Shown here piece by piece: positions 21,301 to 32,097 of a stretch of DNA of 64,000 nt. The stretch's first letter is position 1. Each line of letters opens with the position of its first letter. The stretch covers positions 42,593,712 through 42,657,711 of the forward strand of contig JAAALK010000286.1 in NCBI GenBank assembly GCA_019279435.1, read 5' to 3'. Position numbers and translations under genes: made by a program. The stretch is from Zizania palustris. Taxonomy: Eukaryota; Streptophyta; Magnoliopsida; Poales; Poaceae. The notes beneath the pieces were generated by a model that saw only the letters and a program-made list of their open reading frames with translations, had not been told where the DNA came from and searched no databases.

Positions 21301-24300
21301 CTCTCGCGTGGTGTTGATGTTGTTGTAGGAACACCTGGTCGCATTATTGATTTGATAAATGGTGGAAGTCTTCAGTTAGGAGAAGTTAAGTATTTGGTCC
21401 TTGATGAGGCTGACCAAATGCTTGCAGTTGGCTTTGAGGAAGATGTGGAAACAATACTACAACAGCTGCCAGCAGAGAGGCAAAGCATGCTTTTCTCTGC
21501 GACCATGCCTAGTTGGGTGAAGAAGTTGTCTAGGCGGTACTTAAACAATCCTTTGACAATTGACTTGGTATGGACTTCACATTCCTTTTCATTTCATGTT
21601 GTTTTTTCCGTCTGTATGGACCACTCTCGTTTTTATTTGGGTATACCTTCAAATAAGGATAGGCCAGGAATCAGTTTCATACTTTCATCTACTATAAGCG
21701 CATTCTTAATTTAATCACATCACATATTTACATGCAACACCTGAGACTATTTCTATTACACCATATTCCAGCCCAAAATGTTGGTTTTTATTCTTATTCA
21801 TGGTGCGTTGCTACAAACTGCAATAAATTAGCTATTGCCTTGCTCTTGGAACTCTCCAAACTCCAAAGGAGAATGTCATTGCTTCTGCAATGTTGGCCAG
21901 CAGTTTGTTTTCCACTTGGATCAGGACAACAATCTACTCGGCTGCTCCTCCTGGTTTTGGAATCTGAATATTTATTGATACAGTGCCGTGAGGGCTTAAG
22001 AGATGTTAAGACTGGTCTTGAGCATGCTAATTGCATGTACACTTGGATACCCTGTTGTTTTTTGTGAGATATAATATTGCACACATGTACTGTTAAGTTT
22101 TACTTTTCATTTTTATGTCTTAATTAGTCAATTGATCTTGTCATGTGTTTAATTAGGTTGGCGATCAAGATGAAAAACTTGCTGAAGGAATCAAACTCTA
22201 TGCTATCCCACTCACAGGGACATCCAAGCGCACTGTTCTTAGTGATCTCATTACGGTATGCTAATGTATCTCATGGATTTTTTTAGCTTTTTTCTCTTCT
22301 TTTCGGCTCAACTATTGGTATCTAACATCTGGGACAAAGTCAAATGGAGCAGGCAGCAAGGGCATGCATGATTTGTTTGAAATAGCATGTTTCATTTCTT
22401 TTCTTGAATGTTTGGTATTGATAGTCTCGGTTTAGCAGCTTCTCTATTTGTGCCATTAGATAAATTGTTTAGTTTAATTTGTGCAGTTTGCCTAAAAATA
22501 TTCTGTGGCCAGGTATATGCAAAGGGTGGGAAAACCATTGTTTTCACTCGGACGAAACGGGATGCAGACGAGGTATCATTGGCGCTGACAAACAGTATTG
22601 CATCTGAGGCACTTCATGGTGATATTTCCCAACATCAGCGCGAGAGGACACTAAACGGTTTCCGTCAAGGGAAATTCACTGTTCTTGTAGCAACTGATGT
22701 TGCTGCCCGTGGTCTTGACATACCGAATGTTGATTTGGTTTGTTCACAATCCTCCATCTGATTCTAGATACTGTAATTATGTAAAGCATCCTTCCTCACA
22801 TGGTTAACTATTTATCTTTGACCTGTGATTGGTAGCTGTCAAGAAATTTGATATGTGCAACATATACTTTTATCTGCCTAAGTGTAGCATATGGCTATGA
22901 CTGACAACTTATGCCTACTAAATTAATATAGTATGTTTTACTAAAAAAAGATACTCAACAGTCAACAGTCAACAGTCAACAAGAACATGGTGCTTCAAAC
23001 TCTGCTGTTAATATTCAAGAACTTTTTCAACCATTCGGGAACTTCGCAATTATTCATGTTGCTACTAATGAATTCAAGTGTTCTCCTGCATTTAAATTCT
23101 CATTTAAGTTTTGCATGGATTAGATTTTTATATTGATACATCATGTAGCTTTATTATGTTTTATAGCATGTCCATATGATTTCCTGGATCAATCTTGTGA
23201 TTTACATGATATTGTTTCTTATCACTTTTCGTAAGCTTATTAAGTGCACTTTAGCTATTTGAGACAAACTCTAGGATTGGATCACTTGGATGGAATGATG
23301 GATCAATTAATGAGAGGGTTTTATTTTAATGCAGATTATCCACTATGAATTGCCCAACGACCCAGAGACTTTTGTTCATCGTTCTGGGCGCACTGGACGG
23401 GCTGGGAAAGCAGGAAATGCAATCTTGATGTTCACAAACAGCCAGAGAAGGACAGTTAAATCACTTGAGCGTGATGTTGGATCCAGATTTGAGTTCATAA
23501 GCCCTCCATCAATTGAGGAAGTCCTGGAGTCATCTGCTGAGCATGTCATTGCTACATTGCGAGGTGTGCACTCAGAATCGATCCAATACTTCCTTCCAGC
23601 GGCTGAGAGATTGACAGAAGAATTAGGACCTAATGCTCTTGCTTCTGCATTGGCACACCTGAGTGGATTTTCTCAGCCACCTTCTTCACGTTCTCTGATC
23701 AGTCATGAGCAGGTAAGCACATTTTTTCCCTAGCTAAGTTCTAAGTACCATCAACTTGATCCTGTTGTTTTGATTATGCCTTTTACATTTTGAGGATTTA
23801 TCTGGCTAACGTTATTTGGATACAATGGACCATGAGTGCTGACTACTGTAATCACCTCCTTTGTAAATTTGTAGCAGACCATCAATCAAGCATCTAGAAA
23901 AAGCTCCATAGTTTTGTTGTGCATTTACCTTTCTCATAGAGTCATATTTTTTATCTTAAGCATGATGTGCTGAAATGATTTCTTTCCCTCTATTCAAACA
24001 CAGGGATGTGTGACATTGCAACTAATCAGAGATCCAGGATATGCAAGAGGATTCTTTTCACCTAGATCTGTTACTGGCTTTCTTTCTGATGTTTCTTCAG
24101 CTGCTGCTGATGAAGTTGGCAAAATTTACCTAATAGCAGACGAGAAGGTGAACTGTTGCTCGAGTATTCCAATCATTTGTTTCTGTGCATGTGTGCATTT
24201 GGTTCATGAGCATGCGATTTTGACGTGGGTGGCTCATACTAGTTCTGTAGCATTCATATCTTCACTTAGGCCTTATTTGGAGGCCACCAATCCTGACCCA

Positions 24301-25802
24301 TTTCACGTGGATGGGCCAGGCTGCCAAACAGGCCCTTAATTTCATAACATGCAGTATGCACTGCACAAATTGGTGACACGTATCACTACCCTTTCATGCA
24401 TGTCATGTCTTACACCACTTCTGTGTTTCTTTGTACGTTTTTCTGTGGTCTTCCATTTTGCTCTTTATATATGCAAAGATTGGCACAGTTTTGGTTTGGA
24501 CCTTGGATCTGGAGCAAGTAATTGCACTGACTTTTCTATCTCTCTAAAAGAATAAGTTCTGTTTATAATAGTTATAATTGTATCAACATTGTAAGGTGCA
24601 CTGTCCTTTTCTATAGTCTCTGTTGTCCTGATGATTTTACACTGTTGTCTATGCATTGCTGGTTGTGTCAGGTCCAAGGTGCAGTCTTTGATTTACCTGA
24701 GGAGATTGCGAGGGATTTGATTAGTATGGAACTGCCCCCAGGAAACACCATAACCAAAGTGACAAAGGTACCATTTGCATCCTGGTATTTTTTAAATTAT
24801 TTGCTATAGGCATTTTTAGAGCAGTTATTAAACATGGTTTGTGTGATGATATGCACAAGTATTTGTATGATGAGATGTCATTTCTATTTATTTCCAGCCA
24901 AGCCACCTTACATTGACTTCATGCTTATGTAAAGTACAATATCGAGTTATTCCAGTACAATAGGGAATATCAGACTGTTATTCTTTCACTACACACAGTA
25001 TATATAATGCAATAGTGATCCCTGCCTCCCTGGTCTTGTTTTGAATGTGAAATCAGTTCAATGTGGGATAGTGTGATGACGCTTTTTCCTTTTGTTTTCT
25101 GCTTGCAGCTACCTGCATTGCAAGATGATGGTCCTGCTACTGATAGCTATGGTCGATTTTCAAACTCAGACCGAGGTTCCAGGAACAGGCGATCCAGGGG
25201 TGGTGGCCCAAGAGGAGGCGGGCGGGGTGGTTGGGACTCTGATGGTGAAGACAGATTCCGCCGTGGTGGAAGGAGCTTCAGATCTGACAATGATAGTTGG
25301 TCAGATGATGACTGGAGTGGTGGGAGAAGAACAAACCGTTCATCATCCATTGGTGGCCGTTCATCATCTTACAGTGGCCGTAGCTCACCATCCTTTGGTG
25401 TCCGCTCGTCACCTTTTGGGGCTAGGGACAGGTGAGCTTCACAACAATTCTGAAATAAGCATATTAAACGAATATTTTCTTTGGATACCTCACCTTTGTT
25501 AGCAACTATCAAGTTACCCTTTGTTATCTGGAAACTCATGTGCTGTAATTAAAGCTTAGTTGTGTACTTAATAACTGGTTTCATATCTAGGTATTGCTAC
25601 AGCATAATCTTACCTTAGTCATGGCCAGAGATTACTCCTACCTTCGTTCAGTACCAAAACATGCTACAAGTTAATTCATGGTGTTTTACAGTTTGCTTAA
25701 GCTAATGAGCATTCCCCCATTTACAGCAGCAGGAGCTTCAGTGGTGCTTGCTTCAACTGTGGCCAATCCGGGCACCGAGCATCAGAGTGCCCAAACAAGT
25801 AG
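18399..25802 (+). CDS. RH3: Chloroplast DEAD-box RNA helicase, RH3 type
   Basis: The gene has ten exons: 18399-18773, 20927-21060, 21156-21567, 22157-22255, 22513-22737, 23335-23712, 24004-24147, 24672-24767, 25109-25431 and 25727-25802. Every intron is GT-AG. The exons sum to 2262 nt, or 753 residues plus TAG, close to Arabidopsis RH3 (about 750). Residues 1-50 form a serine/arginine-rich, acid-poor plastid transit peptide. The helicase motifs follow in order: Q-motif GITHLFPIQ (117-125), AKTGTGKT (142-149), PTRELA (182-187), TPGR (229-232), DEAD (253-256), SAT (284-286), ATDVAARGLDIP in exon 5, and HRSGRTGR (430-437). The C-terminus is Arg/Gly/Ser-rich and ends in a CCHC zinc knuckle (C737, C740, H745, C750). 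Family knowledge: RH3 acts in the chloroplast in group II intron splicing and 50S ribosome assembly. No frame defect is visible. The exact transit cleavage site is not determinable. Confidence 0.95.
19566..19719. mobile_element. Small fold-back MITE in RH3 intron 1
   Basis: The ends GGAAATTTGAGGATTTGCC and, inverted, GGAATATTTGATGATTTGCC match. A second inverted match (attatttgccactt) lies further in. Eight T residues flank each side (19557-19564 and 19720-19727), which could be an 8-bp target duplication but is uninformative because it is a homopolymer. The element is 154 bp and non-coding. Confidence 0.6.
19789..20544. mobile_element. MULE-like GC-rich element in RH3 intron 1
   Basis: A perfect 9-bp duplication GGCGAAATG lies at 19780-19788 and 20545-20553. 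The ends are inverted (ATGGTTGTCACGGCG and ATTGTTGTCATGGCG). The subterminal parts carry many copies of GCGCCTAGGCG-type words on both sides. The 756-bp interior is very GC-rich, with short tandem repeats (gagcacaggggaggggg; gcaaggggaagcggagcaac, each about twice). The 9-bp duplication points to the Mutator-like superfamily. Open frames in all phases reflect composition. A second end of the same repeat lies at about 37500-37689 in CACTA-B. Intron 1 (2153 bp) still has sound splice sites. Confidence 0.85.
24269..24335. mobile_element. 67-bp Tourist-like MITE in RH3 intron 7
   Basis: The ends GGCCTTATTTGGAGGCC and, inverted, GGGCCTGTTTGGCAGCC are similar. TTA flanks both sides (24266-24268 and 24336-24338). 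It is very short for the class, so it may be an internally deleted copy. It lies well inside the intron and leaves splice sites untouched. Confidence 0.65.
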
Positions 25803-26470
25803 ATGGTAGAAACAACACGCATGGGGGCTGCTCCTCCTGTGCCTGACCAGGTTTCCCACAACGCTGCTGGACAATTCGACACATGCCAAGGAACACCGCA
25901 GTTCAGTCTCCCTTCAGCTGATCTATACAAATGCCCATCGCTACTACCTGACGCAGATTTTGCAGCTCTGTGTCGTCATTCCGTGGAGACGATTTTTTTT
26001 TGTCACGCTGACCACGAAAGGAGAGCCTTCTGTTCATTAATATGTAATACGGGTTTTACAGGGACGTTGCTTGCTTAGTTTCTTGTTGCCACATGGGAGT
26101 TCTCGACGGAATGTCTACACTGAATGAACCATGTACAGCTCGCTCCGTTACACGACTGAACTGGCTGGTGCCGTCAGAATTGTTCACGCCCATTTCGAGT
26201 GACCCATTACTATGTGAAATGCCAAACTTTACGTAAATTACTTCCGTTTTGGTCGTTTGGTGCGTATCAAAGTTTCGTGTAAATATTTCATTGGTTATTC
26301 AGGCAGGTGGCACATATCTGAAGAAGTGGAGATATTTGGTCAATGCGACGTGAACCGGCAGAATACAAAAAACATACGGATGCCGGGTTCAATATGGTAG
26401 TTGATGGTTGGTCGGCGAGGCAAAACGACTGCTGCCGTTTTTCGTTTGACATGAAAACTACTGGCTACTA
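25803..26470 (+). other. RH3 3' UTR and downstream sequence
   Basis: The region after the TAG contains the likely 3' UTR. T-rich and AATATG/TGTAATA-like words around 26035-26050 could serve for polyadenylation, but plant signals are too loose to fix the end. No second gene is visible up to the Stowaway-like element at 26471. Confidence 0.4.
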
Positions 26471-26739
26471 CTTCGTACGCCTCAAAATAAGTACGTTTTT
26501 TTTGTTTATCCGCTCAAAATAAGTACAGTTTTTCAAAGTGAAATTATCTTAAGTTTAACTAAATTTATTGAAATAATAAGTATTATGATGTTAATAAGTA
26601 TTATTATATTTATTATAGAATAATTTTTGATAGTTAGTTGTTACTTGTTAGATATATTATATGCTAATACTCATCACTCATCGAACTTGCCTCAGTTTGA
26701 CTTAATACAAAATAGATATACACTTGTTTTCGGACAGAG
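26471..26739. mobile_element. Stowaway-like MITE, degenerate
   Basis: The left end CTTCGTACGCCTCAAAATAAG follows a TA, and the inverted right end CTCTGTCCGAAAACAAGTG resembles the Stowaway consensus with its CAAAATAAGTG tail. The left tail is present twice (ctcaaaataagtac at 26481 and again at about 26513). The right TA is lost. The interior is AT-rich and non-coding. Confidence 0.5.
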
Positions 26740-28150
26740 ATGGATTCAGAGTCATCTATTGATTGATATTACAAGATAATAAGGATTTTTATTGGCTTAA
26801 GTCTATTTTTATTTTTCAAATCTAGTGTTGATGACAACAGTTCGGATTGTACTTTCCTAATTCAGTATTGATGACAACGGTTTAGCTTGCTTAGTGATTT
26901 TAATATCTCACTAAAATTTTAAAATCCAAAACAACAAGTTTATGGTGACATCAATAATCAGAAAATTCAGCGTCTATCCGTGTATTGGAACGATGGTAGA
27001 ATGTTCAATAAATTGGCAAGTTTCTTTTGCCTAACTTTACGGCTTTACTTTCGGATTTGTTCGATTAATCTCCTTAAAAAAGAGGCATTGAAGATGATTA
27101 GAAGGTATTGGAGGGGATTTATACTATAATCTCCTCCAATCTTCTTCTAACGGGGCTTAGCCTTAGGTAGATGTGTTGCCTACATTACAGCAACGAACGC
27201 GATGTGTCGTGCGTGTGCTTACGTACGTACGTATCTGCGCGTGACGGAGTCTGGTATCAGAATTGGTAGGCAGGTTGGGTGGGTGGCTCGGCAATAACAA
27301 ACGGCAGCAAAAATACTTAGAAATCATCGTGACATCGGGTCAAAAATCATTCGATGCTAAGCCCATGTAAACGGAGTCGGTCTCCTGGTCCTAACACGAT
27401 AAACATGCATGGGGCTGACCACGAAAAAAAGACCATTCACTAAGTATCATTTGCCAAGATTAGACCGTATTTTTTCTTCTGATGACTGTTGAGTATAACG
27501 TAATTTAATTTCTCCATGGGTTGTGCTTGTGTCGGTCCGGGCCAGTGGGCTGTGGATGATCTGAACCAAAGCATCCGACTAGCCACCTCACTAGCACGAA
27601 AACTGTATTTTTTTAATATAAGGTCAATATTACAAAATAATATATAAGAGATAAAAAACAAAAAAAAATACAACATCCATACTAAAATATAGTATCTTTT
27701 AGAATTCAAAATTTATCTCAAATGCATCAATCTGTTATTAAAAGATTAATTCTACTAGTAATAGATTAACTTTACCTCTATAGTATCTATATTAGGAAAA
27801 TTTTATGGTACCTCCAAATTATTGTAGACCATTAATTTTTTGTGATCCAACGTCTAGATTCAAACAGAATAACATATTATCTCCTCACAATCAGATTTTT
27901 TTTCCTTCTTTTTTCTTTTGTTTTATTTGTTCTCTCATTTTCCTCTCTTCCTTTCTCTTTACCTCTCCTCTCTCCATTTCATAGGTTTATGGCTAGACCT
28001 CCCGTAAGCGCAGCACGTAGCAGCGGTGCGTGGCGGCCGACACTATGAAAAGCTCAAATTCGCGGTGACGGCGTGTGTGGGTAGACAAATTGTTTTCGGT
28101 TTGTTTGCAGAGTGAAAAGAGTCACTTTGTGTAAAACTTTTCGAGTGTAT
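26740..28150. other. Intergenic, no gene seen
   Basis: This is AT-rich DNA with a tetranucleotide patch (acgtacgtacgta at about 27220) and a pyrimidine-rich tract at 27895-27985. I see no open frame with a recognisable domain and no bounded element. Confidence 0.4.
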
Positions 28151-28164
28151 GTGATGTTTATAAA

Positions 28165-28985
28165 ATTTTTTTAGCTTAAAATTTTTTCGATACTTAAAAT
28201 ACAACATATATTATCCCATATAAAAATTTCGTATTTTATAGTTCAGTTTGTTATTTTTAATTTATTAAGTATGTTTATAGAAATTAAATTGTAGGTGAAA
28301 TTTAAACTGTATATGCCTAAAATAATGAACTAAAAATTATAGAAAAAATCATATTCACATTTCTTAGTCTATTTTGATTTTTATTCACTAAATTGATTTT
28401 TTTTAAAAGCTAGGTTGTGACACTCGATTGGCAACATGAAAGTAATACTTTTTTAATTCTAAAAAATTAAATGAGGTCTAAAAAATATGAGACTTGTCAT
28501 GATGTTATGATATGATACATAGATGTTGTTATAAAAGATTAAAAATGTTTCGAGAAAGTTTTCATATAGAATGTTAAGAAATCGGAGATTATCGAGGAGG
28601 AGATATGATATGTAGATATTTTGATAAAAAAAATTAAAATATCTTAAGAAAGTTGTCACGTAGGATATTAAAAAACCAAATATTCTCCCACGAGGAATCG
28701 GGGTTGAGGAAATGAATTGGTTAGGTTCAAAAGAAAATTTATGATTAAATCTTTGTTTGAACTTGAACTTTTTCTATAAATAAAATACAGTATATCTTAT
28801 TCCATGAAAAAATTTGGCATTTTATAGGTAAGTTAGTTATTTTTAATTTATTAATTGTATTTCTAGGATTAAAATTAAAACATGTCAAATTTGAATTGCA
28901 AATGCATGAAATATTGAACTAAATTGTCGGAAAAAAATCATATTCATAATTTTGAGTCTATTTTTAGTCCTTACCCACTATTGTT
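28165..28985. repeat. Diverged direct repeat, two units of about 220 bp
   Basis: The block at 28185-28390 recurs at 28765-28985 with many substitutions. Shared anchors in the same order are tataaaatacaac/taaaatacagta, aaaatttcgtattttatag/aaaatttggcattttatag, ttatttttaatttatta, taatgaactaaa/tattgaactaaa and aaaaaatcatattcaca/aaaaaatcatattcata. The spacing is about 580 bp. No coding frame spans either unit. It may be part of a larger decayed element that ends with the CACTA terminus at 29734. Confidence 0.65.
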
Positions 28986-29039
28986 TCACAAATTTTGTCA
29001 AAGAAAAGAATGAAAAACAAATTAGACAAAAATAGAAAA

Positions 29040-29734
29040 AATGGAAAAAAAGGTTTGTGGAGTGCCAAATTTGAGACACTCAGTAAACACAAATTGTTTT
29101 CCGAGTGTATAAAATTTGGCACTAGGCAAACCTTTTTCGCAGCTGACGCCAAAATTCCAAAATGTTCGAGTTTGGTGCCAAAATTTTGAATTGGCCACCA
29201 AAATTTTCACCCATTCCTTTAAATTTCCCCTCCCTCCCTCCTCCCTCCTCACTCCCTTCACCACGACTAGGTCACTGCTACATCACCGACTCCTATCGCC
29301 ATCTCGTTGTCGTGTCCCATCGCCATGTCGCGCGTCACCCTACCTAGCCATGACGCCCCATGCTGCCTCACCATTGTCACCACGCTGTGCCACGCCATGT
29401 CGTTGCCCGCCAAGTGTTGGACGAAATGATGCCGCACGCGCATCCTATTTTTTATTTTTGGTTTTCTTTTTTGCTGAGTGTCATATTTGGCACTCAACAA
29501 ACACCTAAAAACGTCTATATATGCTTCTAGCATCGTTTACTACTTTTTTCATCGAGTGTCACATTTGGCACTTGACAAACATATTTGTCGAGTGTCCGAT
29601 AAAAAACAATCGACAATCAAGTGTTTGTCGAGCGTTGTTCGTCGAGTACAACACTCCATGAACCATTCGATGAGTGTTTTTTGGGGTTCGCCTAGTGCTT
29701 GTGGCACTCAATGAACCCCTATTTTCCCATAGTG
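29040..29734. mobile_element. CACTA-F: 3' part of a CACTA element
   Basis: The right end reads ccctattttcccatagtg, which inverted is CACTATGGGAAAATAGGGG, a CACTA-type terminus. Subterminal repeats of the cgagtgtc(a/c)atttggcac kind occur at 29475-29720 and again at 29050-29130. The matching left terminus was not found, so 29040 is only the first subterminal repeat and not a true boundary. A GC-rich exon-like block lies at 29215-29430. Confidence 0.6.
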
Positions 29735-29737
29735 TGG

Positions 29738-30265
29738 GACGGCGCGTGGTACGGCGCAAGGTGGTGCTTGACGCGAGCGGTGCAAGGAAACCCTACGTGC
29801 GGGGCGAGACCGACTGAGGCATGGGGTGCAGCCGGTTGGGGCGTAGGGTGGTGATAGGGGCGACAACCATAATCGACAACAGGGGCGGCGCCGAGAGTGG
29901 CTAAATGGGATAGGGCGGGGCGACCGATGGAGATGCCATGGTGGCTAGCCTTCGGACAAGCGATGGCTCGCACATGAAACTTAACCAGTTACAATAGATT
30001 GCTTATAAATTAAATTCTATTTAATTATTTTAATTCTAATTAATCAAGCGTTCATATTAGCTTATAGTATTACCTCTCTAAGAAATAATAGGGTACTATA
30101 AAGGGCTCCATTACTTTATCTAACTAGTTTCGGGTATAAAGTCACTCACCTTGAGAATGATTTTAGGGTTTTCTTCGTATTATATATATATGTGTATTAT
30201 ATATATATATGTGTATGTATGTATGTATAAACCTAAATGTCTTACATTTTGCAACGGAGTGAGTA
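29738..30265. other. GC-rich patch, TA/TG microsatellite, Stowaway scrap
   Basis: 29738-29960 is GC-rich without a recognisable protein. 30181-30228 is a microsatellite of TA and TATG units. The following words cttacattttgcaacggagtga (30240-30261) resemble the right end of Stowaway MITEs, but the left end is not found. The remainder up to 30550 shows no gene. Confidence 0.45.
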
Positions 30266-30552
30266 TGACCAGACGATCATAAGAAACCGAATACGGATCA
30301 ACAGGGCTAGTGCTGTCACGGAGGACGAGGCAGCAGGCAGATCGAGCACTGAAGAAATCACAGCCCGGAATGACGGCTGCATTCCGTGGCTCGTGATGGA
30401 TGACAAAACACACGCTGTTTGTGCCGTCTCTGTACGCTACCATGATGCATGCATGGCACCGACACAAAACTCAATAGTTTAATAAGTACAAAGACGACTT
30501 ATATCCTCAAAATCCGTAGGTTTGAAATAGGATAAGTAGAAATATAAGGTAG

Positions 30553-30894
30553 CGTTTAAATGATCCAACCAAGTTAGATACCATATGAGATGATACAAAA
30601 TGAGATAGTTTTGACAAACTGGATGTATGTGGTGATAAAAGGTTTTGTCTGGTTGATCGTATGGAATGATACAAGATGATATAATTTTATATTTAGTTTG
30701 ATAAATAAATATGGTTGGATAATTAAATTATATGTGGATAAAAAGGATGAACCTACATGGATGGCATTATTTGTTTGTTTTTATCGCATGTAACAGTTCA
30801 TCATATGAAAAATATTATGAGAATCTGGACCAAACTTATCTGGATCATTTCGTACGATATACAACCAACCAAACAAAAACATCCCTTAAAAATT
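30553..30894. mobile_element. Possible Tourist-like MITE
   Basis: The left edge ggtagcgtttaaatgatcc and the inverted right edge gggatgtttttgtttggttgg are loosely similar. The interior shares phrases such as gagatgatacaaaatgaga with the Tourist-like element at 17451-17864 (which has atctcatcccaaatcaatct inverted). The flanks are TAA on the left and TTA on the right, so there is no clean duplication. It is probably an old copy of the same family. Confidence 0.4.
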
Positions 30895-31047
30895 GTACAA
30901 AATCATTTTAGATAAGAGTGTGTTCAAGAAACCAAACACATCCTAAGTAGATAATCGAGAAAATCCGTAAGCACCAGATTTTTAAATTAAAGCTGTGTTC
31001 AATCTAATCTTAACCGGTATCTAAATCTATCATAAATTTTAACCCAA

Positions 31048-31166
31048 TACTACAGGAAAACAATAAACTTTCGTTAGTATTTATAACTTCCATCGGCCTG
31101 GACGAGCCGACGGTTAGCTTTTTCTGTAGCCGACGGAAATTATATTGGCCGACGAAAAAAATTATG
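31048..31166 (+). mobile_element. CACTA-C left end
   Basis: The sequence TACTACAGGAAAACAATAAA, a CACTA terminus with a C to T change in its first base, is followed by subterminal words cttccatcggcc, gccgacggttag, gccgacggaaatt and ggccgacgaaa. These are the same motif set as in CACTA-B and CACTA-D. The element is cut at 31167-31171 (TTACC) by Ty3-B and resumes at 48797. It carries the oldest visible insertion in the nest. Confidence 0.75.
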
Positions 31167-31171
31167 TTACC

Positions 31172-31428
31172 TGTTGATAGCAAAAAATGGCATCAATGGT
31201 TGAGATTGTCAAAATATCAATTTTGATGATTTGGGCCAAAAATACACATGTCCGGGGTCAGGCTGAAGCCCTACAGGGCCGAAGGTCCATTGGACTATGG
31301 GCTCCAAAAGCCTCTGGCCAGCCCACGGCCTTCGGCCAGGAAGCCTTCGGAGGCCCACGCCGCCGAAGCTTCGGCCCGAGGAGCAGGCTTCGACGGGCCT
31401 GGCCGAAGCCCACTTCGGCAGAGACAGA
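31172..31428 (+). repeat. Ty3-B 5' LTR, first part
   Basis: These 257 bases match 47508-47764 of the 3' LTR with 11 substitutions, all transitions. The LTR breaks after gagacaga and resumes at 39192 with gttggatac. The 3' LTR reads gagacagagttggatac without interruption at 47757-47773, so it preserves the empty site. Confidence 0.95.
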
Positions 31429-31444
31429 CACTACAACAAAACAA

Positions 31445-31795
31445 GGAACTTCCGTCGGCCAAAGCCGACGGAAGTTAGCCCTTTCCCGACGGAAGAAGCT
31501 AACTTTCGTCGGCAAAACGCTAACTTCTGTCGGCCTTTGACCGACGGAAGCGAGGAGACGGAAGTTAGCTAACTTCCGTCGGCTTGACGTGGCCGACGGA
31601 AGTTAACGCCGAATTCTGCCACGTCAGCAGAGGGGTGCTAACTTCCGTCGGCCAGGCTGGCCGATGGAAGTTAGGGGCGGCTAACTTTCGTCGGCTTTGG
31701 CCCTAGCCGACGGAAGTTAGCCTTTCTGCCCACGTGGTCGAAACCAGCTAACTTCCGTCGGCTATGGTCAAAGCCGACGGAAGTTACCTGGTATT
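31445..31795. repeat. CACTA-B left subterminal repeats
   Basis: About a dozen copies of (t)aacttccgtcggc or its inverse gccgacggaagtta lie within 350 bp, arranged as head-to-head pairs separated by 5-20 bases, for example around 31570-31610 and 31745-31785. In En/Spm elements such subterminal arrays bind the TNPA protein and are needed for transposition. The other end (38960-39175) and CACTA-D carry the same word. Confidence 0.88.
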
Positions 31796-31809
31796 TTTTT
31801 TGTTTTTTC

Positions 31810-32097
31810 CTGGTTCCCCTACTCACACTCACATCCAACCACAATTTCAATCACATTCACAATACACATCCAAATTCACATTTCACATCCAAAATCACAT
31901 TCAAACTTCACATATAACATCCAAAATCACATCTCACATCCAAAACTTCACACATCACATCTAAAATCACATAACACAACTTAATTCACATTCAAAGTCA
32001 CAATACACATCCGCATTCACATATACCATCCAAATTCACATACAAAGTCACATAACACATCGAGATTCAATCCAGGTTCACTATACACATCCATACT
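31810..32097 (-). repeat. 3' UTR minisatellite of CACTA-B tnpA
   Basis: Repeats of the kind cacatccaaattcacat (coding strand atgtgaatttggatgtg) fill the space after the tnpA stop codon, with units of about 19-22 bp and many small changes. The same repeat follows the tnpA remnant in CACTA-D (54701-54985), so it belongs to the element family. Confidence 0.8.

Noticed and set aside
29116..29160. Left end of CACTA-F at tggCACTAGGCAAACC
   Set aside because: It shares TGG with the right flank, but the following bases do not match the right terminal repeat, so it is more likely a chance CACTA word in a subterminal repeat.
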